Source: Nocardia australiensis (GTDB taxonomy: Bacteria; Actinomycetota; Actinomycetes; Mycobacteriales; Mycobacteriaceae). From it: 64,000 nucleotides of DNA. The notes beneath the pieces were generated by a model. The model was not told where the DNA came from, searched no databases, and saw only the letters and a list, made by a program, of their open reading frames with translations. Shown here piece after piece: positions 46,197-54,775 of this stretch. Positions within the stretch are counted from its first letter, which is position 1; the number at the start of each line of letters is the position of its first letter. Where the stretch lies: positions 3,100,001 to 3,164,000 of the forward strand of contig NZ_JAJFZM010000001.1 in the NCBI RefSeq assembly GCF_020733705.1. Direction: 5' to 3'. The position numbers were made by a program, and so were the translations under genes.

Positions 46197-46841
46197 TCAG
46201 CCATGGGCGGGCTGGAGGAAGACGAAGACGTCGGTGTGCGCGACGGCGTGGCGGGCGGTACCGGAGGGGGCCGGGTCGGCGGGCGCGATGATCTGGTGCC
46301 CGGAAATCGGGGCGGCGATGATGTGCTGGAGGTAGAGCAGATCGGCGGCTTGGGCGGCGGCCACGACCGATCCGGCCGGGTCGAGCAGGGTCCCGGAGTT
46401 GCTGTGGCGGCAGCGTGAGAGAACGACCAGCAAACCATCCAGGGCCATCGCTTCGGTCGCGAGCGAGGTGACGTGCTCGGCGGCGGCGATCGGGTCGAGG
46501 TGATCGGCGAGCAGGCTCGCGATGACCAGATCCACCGGCTCCTCGGAGTGGTTCCGGTCGGTGGGGGCGTCGAGGCCGTGACGGTCCAGATCCCCGATCG
46601 CGGCGAGTGCTTCGGCGGTGTCGGGCTCGATGATCCGCAGCACGCCCCGAACGGTGGGGGCGGGCCAGCCGAGCAGCATTACCCGTGATCCCGGTGCGGA
46701 GAACTCGGCGATCGTGTGGGCCAAGATCGGGTCGGGCCAGCGGTCGTCGGGATCGAGCGGTTCGGGCCCGAGCGCCCACAAGGTCGAGGGGACCCGCACG
46801 GCGGCGGAGCTGGAACGGGGACGGCGGGAACTGGCGGTCAT
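46197..46841 (-). CDS. methyltransferase-fold-like protein without catalytic motif
   Basis: A 214-aa protein with DPILAHTIAEFSAPGSRVMLLGWP, reminiscent of the SAM-binding start of DNA methyltransferases, then VDLVIASLLAD where the active enzyme would have (S/D)PPY. The catalytic residues are absent. Start at ATG 46841 has CAGGAGG upstream. It is the first gene of the minus-strand transfer operon and may be a specificity or partner subunit for the methyltransferase that follows. Confidence 0.55.
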   Translation of the reverse strand: MTASSRRPRSSSAAVRVPSTLWALGPEPLDPDDRWPDPILAHTIAEFSAPGSRVMLLGWPAPTVRGVLRIIEPDTAEALAAIGDLDRHGLDAPTDRNHSEEPVDLVIASLLADHLDPIAAAEHVTSLATEAMALDGLLVVLSRCRHSNSGTLLDPAGSVVAAAQAADLLYLQHIIAAPISGHQIIAPADPAPSGTARHAVAHTDVFVFLQPAHG

Positions 46842-47039
46842 AACATGGCCTCCTGAGCGAGAGAGCGGTGTGTACTCGCTTACTTCCGCCAAAAAGCCGT
46901 TTTTTGGACACGATGGTCGAAACTATTTTCTGAGAATTTCCTGAGCCGAAATTGTGGGACCGGAACGCTGCTCGGTGCGAGGTCGCGGTAAATATTTTTC
47001 GAGAAAGTTTTCGCCCGGTTGCTATTGCGGAGTGCGGTC

Positions 47040-47094
47040 TATCCGCGCCCTATCTGAAACATATCCAAGTCATATCCTGGATCTATCCTCGCAT
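47040..47094 (+). repeat. left iteron array: five 11-bp units TATCC-N6
   Basis: TATCC (TATCT in the second unit) recurs at 47040, 47051, 47062, 47073 and 47084, exactly every 11 bases, about one helical turn. The same units appear inverted at 47199-47264. Confidence 0.75.
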
Positions 47095-47198
47095 TCATAT
47101 TCGCTGGTAGCGGCGGTAAAACTCTTGAGGTCGACTTGGGGAATGGAGAGAATTGGCGCGGTAGCGCGATATTCGCCAGCTCGTCCAGGGGGTGACTT

Positions 47199-47264
47199 GG
47201 ATATATTTCAGATAGGTTTTGGGTGTGGTTTGGATAGGGTTCGGATACGTTTCGGATAGAGGCG
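47199..47264 (-). repeat. right iteron array: six 11-bp units GGATA-N6
   Basis: GGATA recurs at 47199, 47232, 47243 and 47254, with variants AGATA at 47210 and GGGTG at 47221, again every 11 bases. This is the inverse complement of the left array (TATCC). It ends 50 bases before the start of the sigma-like gene. Confidence 0.75.
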
Positions 47265-47314
47265 TTCGGTGTCCTTGTGAGGTCGGAAATTTCGATCGAT
47301 CAAGGAGATCTCTG

Positions 47315-48241
47315 GTGACGAATACACGCGGCGCGAAATATGCGGGACCACTCGAAAAGCCAGGCTCCCCGCTGGCCGTGGTGCGGTCCGGTTTCGAGAA
47401 GATCGCCGCCCAGGCGCTGCCCACCGATCCACGCCCGCTGCCGACATTCGAGACCGGCCTCGCCGGTCCGGTGCGGACATGGGGGCAACTGCGCGAGCGG
47501 CTGTGGGACCCGGCGACGCCGATGGCCGAGGTCGACGCGATCTGGGTCTGGCTGCTGCAACGAGTCCGCGCCAAGGACGAGGGCGCGATGCTGGTGTGCG
47601 CCGGACTGGCCGCGCCGATGCTGTCACGGACCGCCAGCGAGTACGTGACCTCGAGCCACACCGCCCGCCACGACACCGAGTCCGAAATCCTGACCGCGTT
47701 CCTGGGCCACCTCTCGCGCGTCGGCCTGGAAGAGCCCGGGGTGTGGCATCGGCTGAGGTGGGGTGCCTACCGCGCCGTCCTCAAATCGGCAACTCAACAG
47801 CGAACCGGTGTGACAGTGGTCGCTGACCTCGACCGCGACCTGGCTCCGCTGGGAGAGCGGGTACAGATGATCGGGGCCGGGTCGGGGCACCCCGAGATGG
47901 TCCTGGCGCAGGCGGTAGTGGCCGAAGTGATCTCCGCCGACGCGGCCGAGTTGATCGCCGCGTCCAGGTGGGAGGGTCGCTCGTTGACTTCGCTGGCCAC
48001 GGAAAGTGGTGTTTCGTCGTGGAAGCTGTTCAAGCAGCGCCACCGTGCCGAACACGCCCTGCTTGCCTGGCTGTCCGACCGCGCCCGAGACCTCGACCCC
48101 GAGCGCACCAGCACGGTCGAAGCCGAGGCAGTCACCGCCCTCACGCCACCGGACCGGTCACCGCGGCGAGGTCGCCGGCCGAACCGGCACTCGGCAGCCC
48201 CGGCACCGTCGAGCACCGAGCACGGGCAGGTGGCGGCATGA
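47315..48241 (+). CDS. sigma-factor-like/DNA-binding protein heading the T4SS operon
   Basis: A GTG start with AAGGAG eight bases upstream encodes 308 aa. A helical block (SEYVTSSHTARHDTESEILTAFLGHL ... RLRWGAYRAVLKSA) is followed by a C-terminal helix-turn-helix (DAAELIAASRWEGRSLTSLATESGVSSWKLFKQRHRAEHALLAWL). The order resembles sigma-70 regions 2 and 4, but the identification is tentative. Its position right after the iterons makes it the likely iteron-binding regulator. Its stop overlaps the pilin start. Confidence 0.6.
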   Translation: MTNTRGAKYAGPLEKPGSPLAVVRSGFEKIAAQALPTDPRPLPTFETGLAGPVRTWGQLRERLWDPATPMAEVDAIWVWLLQRVRAKDEGAMLVCAGLAAPMLSRTASEYVTSSHTARHDTESEILTAFLGHLSRVGLEEPGVWHRLRWGAYRAVLKSATQQRTGVTVVADLDRDLAPLGERVQMIGAGSGHPEMVLAQAVVAEVISADAAELIAASRWEGRSLTSLATESGVSSWKLFKQRHRAEHALLAWLSDRARDLDPERTSTVEAEAVTALTPPDRSPRRGRRPNRHSAAPAPSSTEHGQVAA

Positions 48242-48636
48242 ACACCAGCCAGGGAAATCTCAGCGAGGCGCCACAGCCATCGGCTCGGCGCGCGCGGCAT
48301 CGGCTCAGGGGCCTCGCGGCACTGGGCACGACCGTGGCGCTACTGGTCCTGCTCGCCGCATCGGCCTCGGCGACACCGCCGCACACCGAAGAGCTGGCGA
48401 TCGCCTCGTCGCTGGGGGAGGTGATCGACAACGCCCGCAACTGGATCGTGGGGATCCTGGCCGGGCTGGCGACCTTGTTCCTGACTATCGCCGGTGCTCG
48501 CTATTTGCTCGGCGGCGGCGATCCTGCCGAGATCGAGAAGGCCAAGACCTCATTCCGTGCCGCCTGCCTCGGGTACGCGCTGGCGATGCTGGCACCGGTC
48601 ATCGTCTCGGTGCTCAAGTCGATCATCGGAGCCTGA
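48238..48636 (+). CDS. VirB2-like pilin/TrbC-type membrane protein
   Basis: 132 aa with a cleavable signal (LAALGTTVALLVLLAASASA) and two further hydrophobic helices (NWIVGILAGLATLFLTIAGARYLLGG and ACLGYALAMLAPVIVSVLK), the typical layout of VirB2/TrbC pilins. It sits directly before the VirB6- and VirB4-like genes. ATG overlaps the upstream stop (ATGA). Confidence 0.8.
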   Translation: MNTSQGNLSEAPQPSARRARHRLRGLAALGTTVALLVLLAASASATPPHTEELAIASSLGEVIDNARNWIVGILAGLATLFLTIAGARYLLGGGDPAEIEKAKTSFRAACLGYALAMLAPVIVSVLKSIIGA

Positions 48637-48638
48637 CC

Positions 48639-50489
48639 GTGAATACCTCGGCACAGGCCCCGCCCGCACGTGTCCCCCTCGGGTCCTCGCGGATCGTGTG
48701 CACCGCTGCGGCAGTCGCAGCGGCGGTGCTCGCCGCGGTGCTGATCGGTCTTACCGGCGTTGGCGGTGCCGCCGCTCAACCCGCATCACCGACTCCGACC
48801 GTTCCGGTGACGCCGACCCCGGGCACACCCGCTCCCACGACACCACCACCGACTACCACAACCCCGCCGCGCCGGTGGGTGACCCCGCCCTCGACCACCG
48901 CCCCGACACCAGCCTCGCCCACAACGACGACACCCGGCACGACAACGGCACCGACGCCCGGATCCGGTTCGGAGTCGGGGTCGGGGTCGGCCGAGTGCGG
49001 GGTCACCAACATCAACGGGTGCGTGGAGAACGCGATCGACGGGTTCTTCCGCCGGATCGTCGAGTCCGCGCTCAACCCGCTGCTGGACCTGCTCTCGCAA
49101 ACCCTGCTCACCACCCCCGAACCCGGCTCGATCCCGCAGATCGGGGTGCTGTGGAACCAGTCCTGGCAGCTCGTCACCGCCCTCTACGTCCTGGTCGTGA
49201 TGGCCGCCGGGGTACTGCTGATGACGCGCGAGACCCTGCAAAACCAGTGGTCGATCCGCGAACTCGCCCCCCGGCTGGTGGTCGGGTTCGTGGCCGGGGG
49301 ACTGAGCATGATGATCGCCACGGCAGCGATCGGCTTCGCCAACACCCTCGCCCACGCCGTCGCCGGAGATGGCGTCGATTCCGGGTCGGCCGCCGCTGCG
49401 TTGGCCGAGCTCGCGGCGACCGGTCCCACGAGCCAGAGTTTTCTGCTGCTGTCGTATCTGGCGTTGGTGGTGATGCTGTGGGTGCTGATCATCAGCTACG
49501 TCGTGCGAGTCATCATCACGATCCTGCTGATCGTTGCCGCACCGTTGGCGTTGATGTGTCACGCGCTGCCCGGCATCGACGGAATCGCGCGGTGGTGGTG
49601 GCGATCGTTCGCCGCGTGCCTGGGGATTCAAGTCGTGCAATCGCTGACGCTGGTGACCGTGCTGCGGGTGCTGCTCACCCCGGGCGGCTGGAATGTGTTC
49701 GGGCCGGACGCGAACGAGATCGTGAACATGATCGTCGCGCTCGCGCTGATGTTCGTGTTGATCAAGACCCCGTTCTGGCTTCTGTCGGTCCTCAAGATCG
49801 GGCAAGGTCGTTCGTTCGTCGGGTCGATCGTGCGGGGCTTCATCGCCTACAAAACCCTCGGCCTACTCACGGGATCCACCGCGAGCGGCGCACGGCCGCG
49901 AGCACCCCGCACCGCTTCCAGTTCCGGGCCTGCGGATCCGTATGCGCGGGTACGCGCCACTCGAGACGGACAGCTCATGCTGCCCCTGGAAGGAGTGCGC
50001 CGTGTCGCGCGCCAACCCAGACCGGCACCGGCCGACTCAACCGGCACCCCGCCTCCCCGCCCGACCCGGACACCGAGAGGACGGCAACTCGCGTTCGACT
50101 TCACCCCACCGGACCCGTACAAGGGCATCCGCGCCGGGGCCGGGGGCCAGTACCCGCTCCCGATCCCGGTGCGCCGTATCCGGGCGTCACCCCCGGCACC
50201 GGTCCCGCCACCGGAACGCCCCAGCACCAGGCGGCGGCCCGAACAGCTCGCCTTCGACTTCACCGAACCCGCCCCCGCCGACCCCTACGCCCGTCTTCGG
50301 CCGAACCGCAGCGGCCAGTACCCGCTGCCGTTCCCGGTGACCCGGGTCAAACCCGTTCCACCGCCACAGAACCCACCACAACCGCCCGCACCGACGCGTC
50401 CAGCGGGGCGGCAACTGCATCTGCCCATGCCCGACCTACCCGTGCGCCGCCGCGCGCCACGCGCCCCGAGAGGAGGCACGCTCCAATGA
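48639..50489 (+). CDS. VirB6/TrbL-like multispanning channel protein
   Basis: A signal-like segment and Pro/Thr-rich extracellular spacer precede several transmembrane helices (TALYVLVVMAAGVLLMT, LVVMLWVLIISYVV, VIITILLIVAAPLALMC, MIVALALMFVLIKTPFW). The C-terminal ~180-residue tail has three repeats of DPYxxxRxxxxGQxxLPxxxVxRV, each with QLAFDF-like blocks, probably docking sites in the cytoplasm. GTG start two bases after the pilin stop. The 616-aa product fits the VirB6 role in the inner channel. Confidence 0.82.
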   Translation: MNTSAQAPPARVPLGSSRIVCTAAAVAAAVLAAVLIGLTGVGGAAAQPASPTPTVPVTPTPGTPAPTTPPPTTTTPPRRWVTPPSTTAPTPASPTTTTPGTTTAPTPGSGSESGSGSAECGVTNINGCVENAIDGFFRRIVESALNPLLDLLSQTLLTTPEPGSIPQIGVLWNQSWQLVTALYVLVVMAAGVLLMTRETLQNQWSIRELAPRLVVGFVAGGLSMMIATAAIGFANTLAHAVAGDGVDSGSAAAALAELAATGPTSQSFLLLSYLALVVMLWVLIISYVVRVIITILLIVAAPLALMCHALPGIDGIARWWWRSFAACLGIQVVQSLTLVTVLRVLLTPGGWNVFGPDANEIVNMIVALALMFVLIKTPFWLLSVLKIGQGRSFVGSIVRGFIAYKTLGLLTGSTASGARPRAPRTASSSGPADPYARVRATRDGQLMLPLEGVRRVARQPRPAPADSTGTPPPRPTRTPRGRQLAFDFTPPDPYKGIRAGAGGQYPLPIPVRRIRASPPAPVPPPERPSTRRRPEQLAFDFTEPAPADPYARLRPNRSGQYPLPFPVTRVKPVPPPQNPPQPPAPTRPAGRQLHLPMPDLPVRRRAPRAPRGGTLQ

Positions 50490-53458
50490 GCACCATCGTG
50501 CGCATCCCCGCCGACGTCGACCGCTCCGACCGCATCCTGGGCCCGTTCACCGCCCGCCAACTCGCCGTCCTCGCCACCACCGCCCTGCTGCTGTACTCGG
50601 CGTGGACCCTCACCAGAACGATGGTCGACCCGGCGGTGTTCATTGCCGTCGCAGCCCCGGTCCTGGTCGTGGTCGCCGTCGTGGTCCTGACCCGCCGCGA
50701 CGGCCTGTCAGCCGACTTGCTGCTCGTAGCCGCGATCCGCCATCGCTTCCGCCCACGGCACCTCGTCCGACCACGCGGGAGCACCCTGGCTGAAGCGCCG
50801 CGCTGGATCACCACCCGCGCCAATCGATCCCGGCACCGCCCACCCGTGCCGACCGAGCTGTCCGCGAATCAGGTTCGTCTGCCCGAGTCGGTGTCGAGCA
50901 GCGGCAGCGGCGCTGTCGGCGTGATCGACCTCGGCGCCGACGGCCTCGCCGTCATCGCCGTCGCCGGAACCCTCAACCTGTCGCTGCGCACCCCGGCCGA
51001 ACAGGACAGCCTCGTCGGTCAGCTCGCGGGCTGGCTACACACCCTGCGCCAACCCGTACAGATCCTGGTGCGCTCGGCACGGCTGGACCTGACCGACCAC
51101 ATCACCGGTCTCCACGCTGCCGCCGAACAGATGTCACCCGACCTCGCCGCGGCCGCACTAGACCACGCCGACCACCTCGCCGAGCTGATCGCCCGCGAGG
51201 ACCCGGTCCACCGCCAAGTGCTGCTGATCTGGCGCGAACCGACCCAGACTCTGGCCACGAGCGGGTTACGTGCCCGGCTGTCCGGACGGGGCCGGGCACA
51301 ACGAGCGTTGTCGGGCGGTGCGCGCCGGGCAGCCGAGTCCCGGCTTCTGCGCCGCATGAACGAGGCCGCCGATGTCCTTTCCCCACTGGGTATCTCGGTC
51401 ACCGCCCTCGACAACGAAGCGGCTACCGCAGTCCTGGCCAGCTGCACCAACCCCGAGGGCCTGGTCTCGGGCGCCGTCGACATCGCCGTCGACACGGTCG
51501 TCACTGCCGACCCCGCCGCTCGGGCACCGGACCCGTTCGCCGGGGACGGCCTCGACCGGTTCACACCCGAGTCGCTCACTATCGGCACCCGGCATCTCGA
51601 GATCGGCTCGGACCAGACCGCGACCCTCGCGGTCACCGGCTACCCGCGCGAGGTGACAGCCGGGTGGCTCGCGCCCCTGCTCTCACACCCCGGCCGGGTC
51701 GAGGTCGCGGTGCACATCGAGCCGGTCGATCCGGCTACCGCCGCCACCCGCCTACGCCGCCAGCAGGCACGCCTGGAGTCCTCCCGAATGCATGACCTCG
51801 GCCGAGGTCGCCTGACCGACCCGCAGATCGACGTCGCCGTCGAAGACGCCGCCGACCTTTCGGCCCGCGTCGCCCGCGCCGAAGCACGACTGTTCCGGGT
51901 CGGGGTGTATCTCACCGTCCACGCCGAGTCGGAAACCGAACTGGCCGACGAAATCGCCGCCATCCGCGCGCTGGCGGCGAGCCTGCTCGTGGACACCTGC
52001 ACCCTGTCCTACCGAGCGGCTCAAGCGTGGGTCACCACGTTGCCGCTCGGACTGGACCTGATCGGAGTGCAGCGGACTTTCGACACCACCGCCCTCGCCG
52101 CGGCGTTCCCCTTCGACTCACCACAACTGCCCGCCGCCGACCCAGCCCAGGCCGAGCGTCCCCAGGGCGTTCTCTACGGCCGTGACGCCGCCGCCGGGTT
52201 GCTGTTCGTGGACCGGTTCGCCCCCGAAGCCCACAACCACAATCTGGTAGTCCTCGGACGCAGCGGTGCGGGCAAGTCCTACCTGGTCAAGACCGAGATC
52301 CTGCGCTCGCTCTATCGCGGCATCGAACAAGTCGTCATCGATCCCGAAGACGAATACCGGCGCCTCGCCGAGGCGGTCGGTGGCACCAACATCCGCCTCG
52401 GTGCCCCCGACGTGCGACTCAACCCGTTCGACCTGGAAATCCACACCCGCGCTGACGGTCGTCGCAGCGCCCCACCTAACGGGCTCACCCGTCGCAAACT
52501 GTTTCTCCACACCCTGATTCAGGTCCTGCTCGGCGACCAGAGCGCTGCACAGAGAACAGCGTTGGATACCGCGCTGGCCGCCACCTACGCCGCTGCCGGG
52601 ATCACCGAGGACCCCGCGACCTGGACGCGGCCCGCACCCACCTTGAGCGGGTTGCGGGAGCAACTGGACCGGCTCGACGCGCCCGCTGCCGCAGAGCTGG
52701 CCGCCGGACTGCACCCGTTCGTGGGCGAGGGAGCCTACGCCGGACTGCTGGACGGGCCGACGACCACCGACCCCGAAGGTGGCCTGATCGTGTTCTCGCT
52801 GCGGGAACTTCCCGAGGAGTTGAAAACGATCGGCACCCTGCTCGTCTTGGACTCGACGTGGCGGCGGGTCTCGCACCCGGGTGAGCGGCGGCCTCGGATG
52901 ATCACCGTGGACGAAGGGTGGCTGCTCATGAGCCAACCTGCCGGTGCGCAATTCCTGTTCAAGGCCGCGAAGAGTTTCCGCAAACACTGGGCTGGGCTGA
53001 CCGTGGCCACCCAGGACTGTGCCGACGTCTGCTCAACCGAGTTGGGGCGGGCGATCGTGTCCAACGCCGCGACCCAGATCCTGCTACGCCAAGCACCCCA
53101 AGCCATCGATGAGGTCGCTACCGCATTCCACCTCTCCGACGGCGAGCAGCAGTTCCTGCTCTCGGCCGCGCGCGGTGCCGGTCTCCTCTCGGTCGGGAGT
53201 GATCGGGCGGTGTTCGGCTCGCTCGCCTCAGCCACCGAGAATGCCATCATCACCACCGACCCCAGCGAACTCGCCACCACAGACGATGACGGCGACACCG
53301 GCATCGATCTCGACGCCCCGCCATCGTTGGCTCCGCTCACCGAACCTGACCTCGGCGACGCCGGTGATGTCGCCACGACTTTCGCAGACCTCGGCGACGA
53401 CGACAGCGACAAAGGGGGCGACGGGGTGGTCCTCGACCGGCGGGCGGCCGAGGACTGA
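50486..53458 (+). CDS. VirB4-like T4SS ATPase with N-terminal VirB3/PrgI-like part
   Basis: 990 aa. The N-terminus (GPFTARQLAVLATTALLLYSAW, FIAVAAPVLVVVAVVV) has two membrane helices like VirB3/PrgI. The motor domain has Walker A LGRSGAGKSY near residue 591, IDPEDEYRRLAE and Walker B MITVDEGWLLM. Fusion of VirB3 and VirB4 is common in Gram-positive systems. It would energise channel assembly. The ATG overlaps the VirB6 stop, with AGGAGG 9 bases upstream. The acidic tail (DDDGDTGIDLDAPP) is unusual. Confidence 0.93.
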   Translation: MSTIVRIPADVDRSDRILGPFTARQLAVLATTALLLYSAWTLTRTMVDPAVFIAVAAPVLVVVAVVVLTRRDGLSADLLLVAAIRHRFRPRHLVRPRGSTLAEAPRWITTRANRSRHRPPVPTELSANQVRLPESVSSSGSGAVGVIDLGADGLAVIAVAGTLNLSLRTPAEQDSLVGQLAGWLHTLRQPVQILVRSARLDLTDHITGLHAAAEQMSPDLAAAALDHADHLAELIAREDPVHRQVLLIWREPTQTLATSGLRARLSGRGRAQRALSGGARRAAESRLLRRMNEAADVLSPLGISVTALDNEAATAVLASCTNPEGLVSGAVDIAVDTVVTADPAARAPDPFAGDGLDRFTPESLTIGTRHLEIGSDQTATLAVTGYPREVTAGWLAPLLSHPGRVEVAVHIEPVDPATAATRLRRQQARLESSRMHDLGRGRLTDPQIDVAVEDAADLSARVARAEARLFRVGVYLTVHAESETELADEIAAIRALAASLLVDTCTLSYRAAQAWVTTLPLGLDLIGVQRTFDTTALAAAFPFDSPQLPAADPAQAERPQGVLYGRDAAAGLLFVDRFAPEAHNHNLVVLGRSGAGKSYLVKTEILRSLYRGIEQVVIDPEDEYRRLAEAVGGTNIRLGAPDVRLNPFDLEIHTRADGRRSAPPNGLTRRKLFLHTLIQVLLGDQSAAQRTALDTALAATYAAAGITEDPATWTRPAPTLSGLREQLDRLDAPAAAELAAGLHPFVGEGAYAGLLDGPTTTDPEGGLIVFSLRELPEELKTIGTLLVLDSTWRRVSHPGERRPRMITVDEGWLLMSQPAGAQFLFKAAKSFRKHWAGLTVATQDCADVCSTELGRAIVSNAATQILLRQAPQAIDEVATAFHLSDGEQQFLLSAARGAGLLSVGSDRAVFGSLASATENAIITTDPSELATTDDDGDTGIDLDAPPSLAPLTEPDLGDAGDVATTFADLGDDDSDKGGDGVVLDRRAAED

Positions 53459-53788
53459 TGTTCACATCACTACCACCGATCCGTCGAGGTGAGGGTGCGC
53501 GGGGCCGGGGCATCCGGTGTCCGACCCGGACCCGACACCGATCACCTACCGCGCCGCCCCGAACGCGCGCCTGCCGCCACATCGTGGCGCGACCGGATCC
53601 CGCGGTGCCCGAACCCGAATCGGTGGCGCTACGGCCCGACACGAGTCACACCCGACATTCCCCAGCAACACCCGCGCGGTGGCCCTGGAAATCGGGGGTT
53701 CGCTTGACGACGGCCGGTGTAGGGAGCGTTCATGGACCCGCATTCATCCACGGCGGACACGACATCCACACACGGCAAAGGAGATGAA
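53459..53788. other. gene-free stretch between T4SS and recombinase genes
   Basis: About 330 bases without a supported gene. Frames are Pro/Arg-rich and lack start signals. A ribosome-binding site (AAAGGAG) at its end belongs to the next gene. Confidence 0.5.
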
Positions 53789-54036
53789 ATGACCTACATG
53801 CCACAGGAATCCGGCTCATCGAAGCGTTCACGAAGTCGCTGCCGTCGCACCCGAATGTGACCGCACCCCGAGCCTGGGAGGCCGGAATTCCGGAGGCGGC
53901 CATCGAGATTCGGATCGCCGAGGGCGCAGACGGTGAGAGGCTCGCCGATCAGCAAGCTCGGATTCTATGGGAGGTAACCAAATGGCAGCTGGGCCAGAAC
54001 AATTCAGACAATGGGCAGGAGAACGCGGCGGTTTGA
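53789..54036 (+). pseudogene. small accessory protein, frameshifted after residue 6-7
   Basis: ATG 53789 follows AAAGGAG, but its frame ends after 23 codons. From 53809 the -1 frame reads IRLIEAFTKSLPSHPNVTAPRAW, then EAAIEIRIAEGADGERLADQQ, a natural-looking ~80-aa protein ending at 54036. A single missing A at 53808-53809 would join them. It overlaps the next recombinase gene by about 50 bases, suggesting a small helper or directionality protein; that role is inference. Confidence 0.5.
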
Positions 54037-54665
54037 AGCCCGCGTCTTACCGGGGGGGCGCCGATGACGTGCTGTATCGGATCGCGTTCGCGGGCCGTAC
54101 CTCGACCGCCGACTTGCAGGACCCGACGTTGTCGATCCCGCGTCAGTTCTCCAACTGCGGACTCGTGATTCCCGAGGGTGGGGTGATCATCGCGCATTTC
54201 TGGGACGCGGAATCCGGGCGCAAAGAACTCGTTGAACGCGCTCACGCCATCACCCACGAGCAGTTCGAGATCACCGTGCCCCGCGACGGTGGCATCGCGG
54301 ACCTGCTGGCCGAAGCCGCGCGACCGGACCGTCGTTTCGACTACGTGCTGTGCGAGTCGATCGAACGCATCGCCCGGCGCACCCACACCGGTACCGATAT
54401 CGAGCAGCGCCTCGAACGCGTCGGGGTCCGGCTCCTGGCCGCCGACGAACCGTTTCGTCTCACACACCTGCCTGGGAGACCGGTGCAACCCGATCGGACT
54501 GTAGTGCGCGCGTTGCCGCGCTCCGCCGGGCAGCGCTGGAATGTGGTGTCCATCGACCTCGAGCCGATCACGGTCGAACAGTACGACCAAGCGGTCGACG
54601 CTTTGTCCGACTTGATGTTTCGGTGGCGTGAATCGGGTGGCGGGGGGATGCAGGTGGCAGCGTAA
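53982..54665 (+). CDS. resolvase-domain protein without C-terminal recombinase domain
   Basis: About 227 aa. It begins with a serine-recombinase catalytic domain (RIAFAGRTSTADLQDPTLSIPRQ with the nucleophile-type Ser, DYVLCESIERIARRTHTGTDIEQ) like that of large serine integrases, but ends with a short unrelated tail (NVVSIDLEPITVEQYDQAV). There is no zinc ribbon or coiled coil. ATG 53967 is an alternative start. Together with the full-length recombinase downstream it forms the two-gene set seen in some actinobacterial ICEs. It may help the integrase or act in excision. Confidence 0.65.
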   Translation: MAAGPEQFRQWAGERGGLKPASYRGGADDVLYRIAFAGRTSTADLQDPTLSIPRQFSNCGLVIPEGGVIIAHFWDAESGRKELVERAHAITHEQFEITVPRDGGIADLLAEAARPDRRFDYVLCESIERIARRTHTGTDIEQRLERVGVRLLAADEPFRLTHLPGRPVQPDRTVVRALPRSAGQRWNVVSIDLEPITVEQYDQAVDALSDLMFRWRESGGGGMQVAA

Positions 54666-54775
54666 CTGGTTGTGGGTCGTCTGGTTGTTCTTTCGATGAG
54701 AGTGAGGGGAGTGGTTGTGCTGCAGTTCGATAGGTACCGAGTTGGCGCATCGCGATTCGATGAGGTGGAGTTGAG

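Larger units (their letters stand above)
46842..47314. promoter_or_regulatory. divergent control region of the transfer operons
   Basis: About 470 bases, clearly AT-richer than the flanks, between the minus-strand coupling/relaxase operon and the plus-strand T4SS operon. It contains two inverted arrays of 11-bp iterons (described separately). It is the best candidate for oriT, an origin of replication or the master control site of transfer. Confidence 0.6.

Noticed and set aside
48494..53458. A 1654-aa plus-strand protein
   Set aside because: The first 660 codons are Arg-rich noise overlapping the VirB6-like gene; the VirB4-like protein starts at ATG 50486 after an AGGAGG site.
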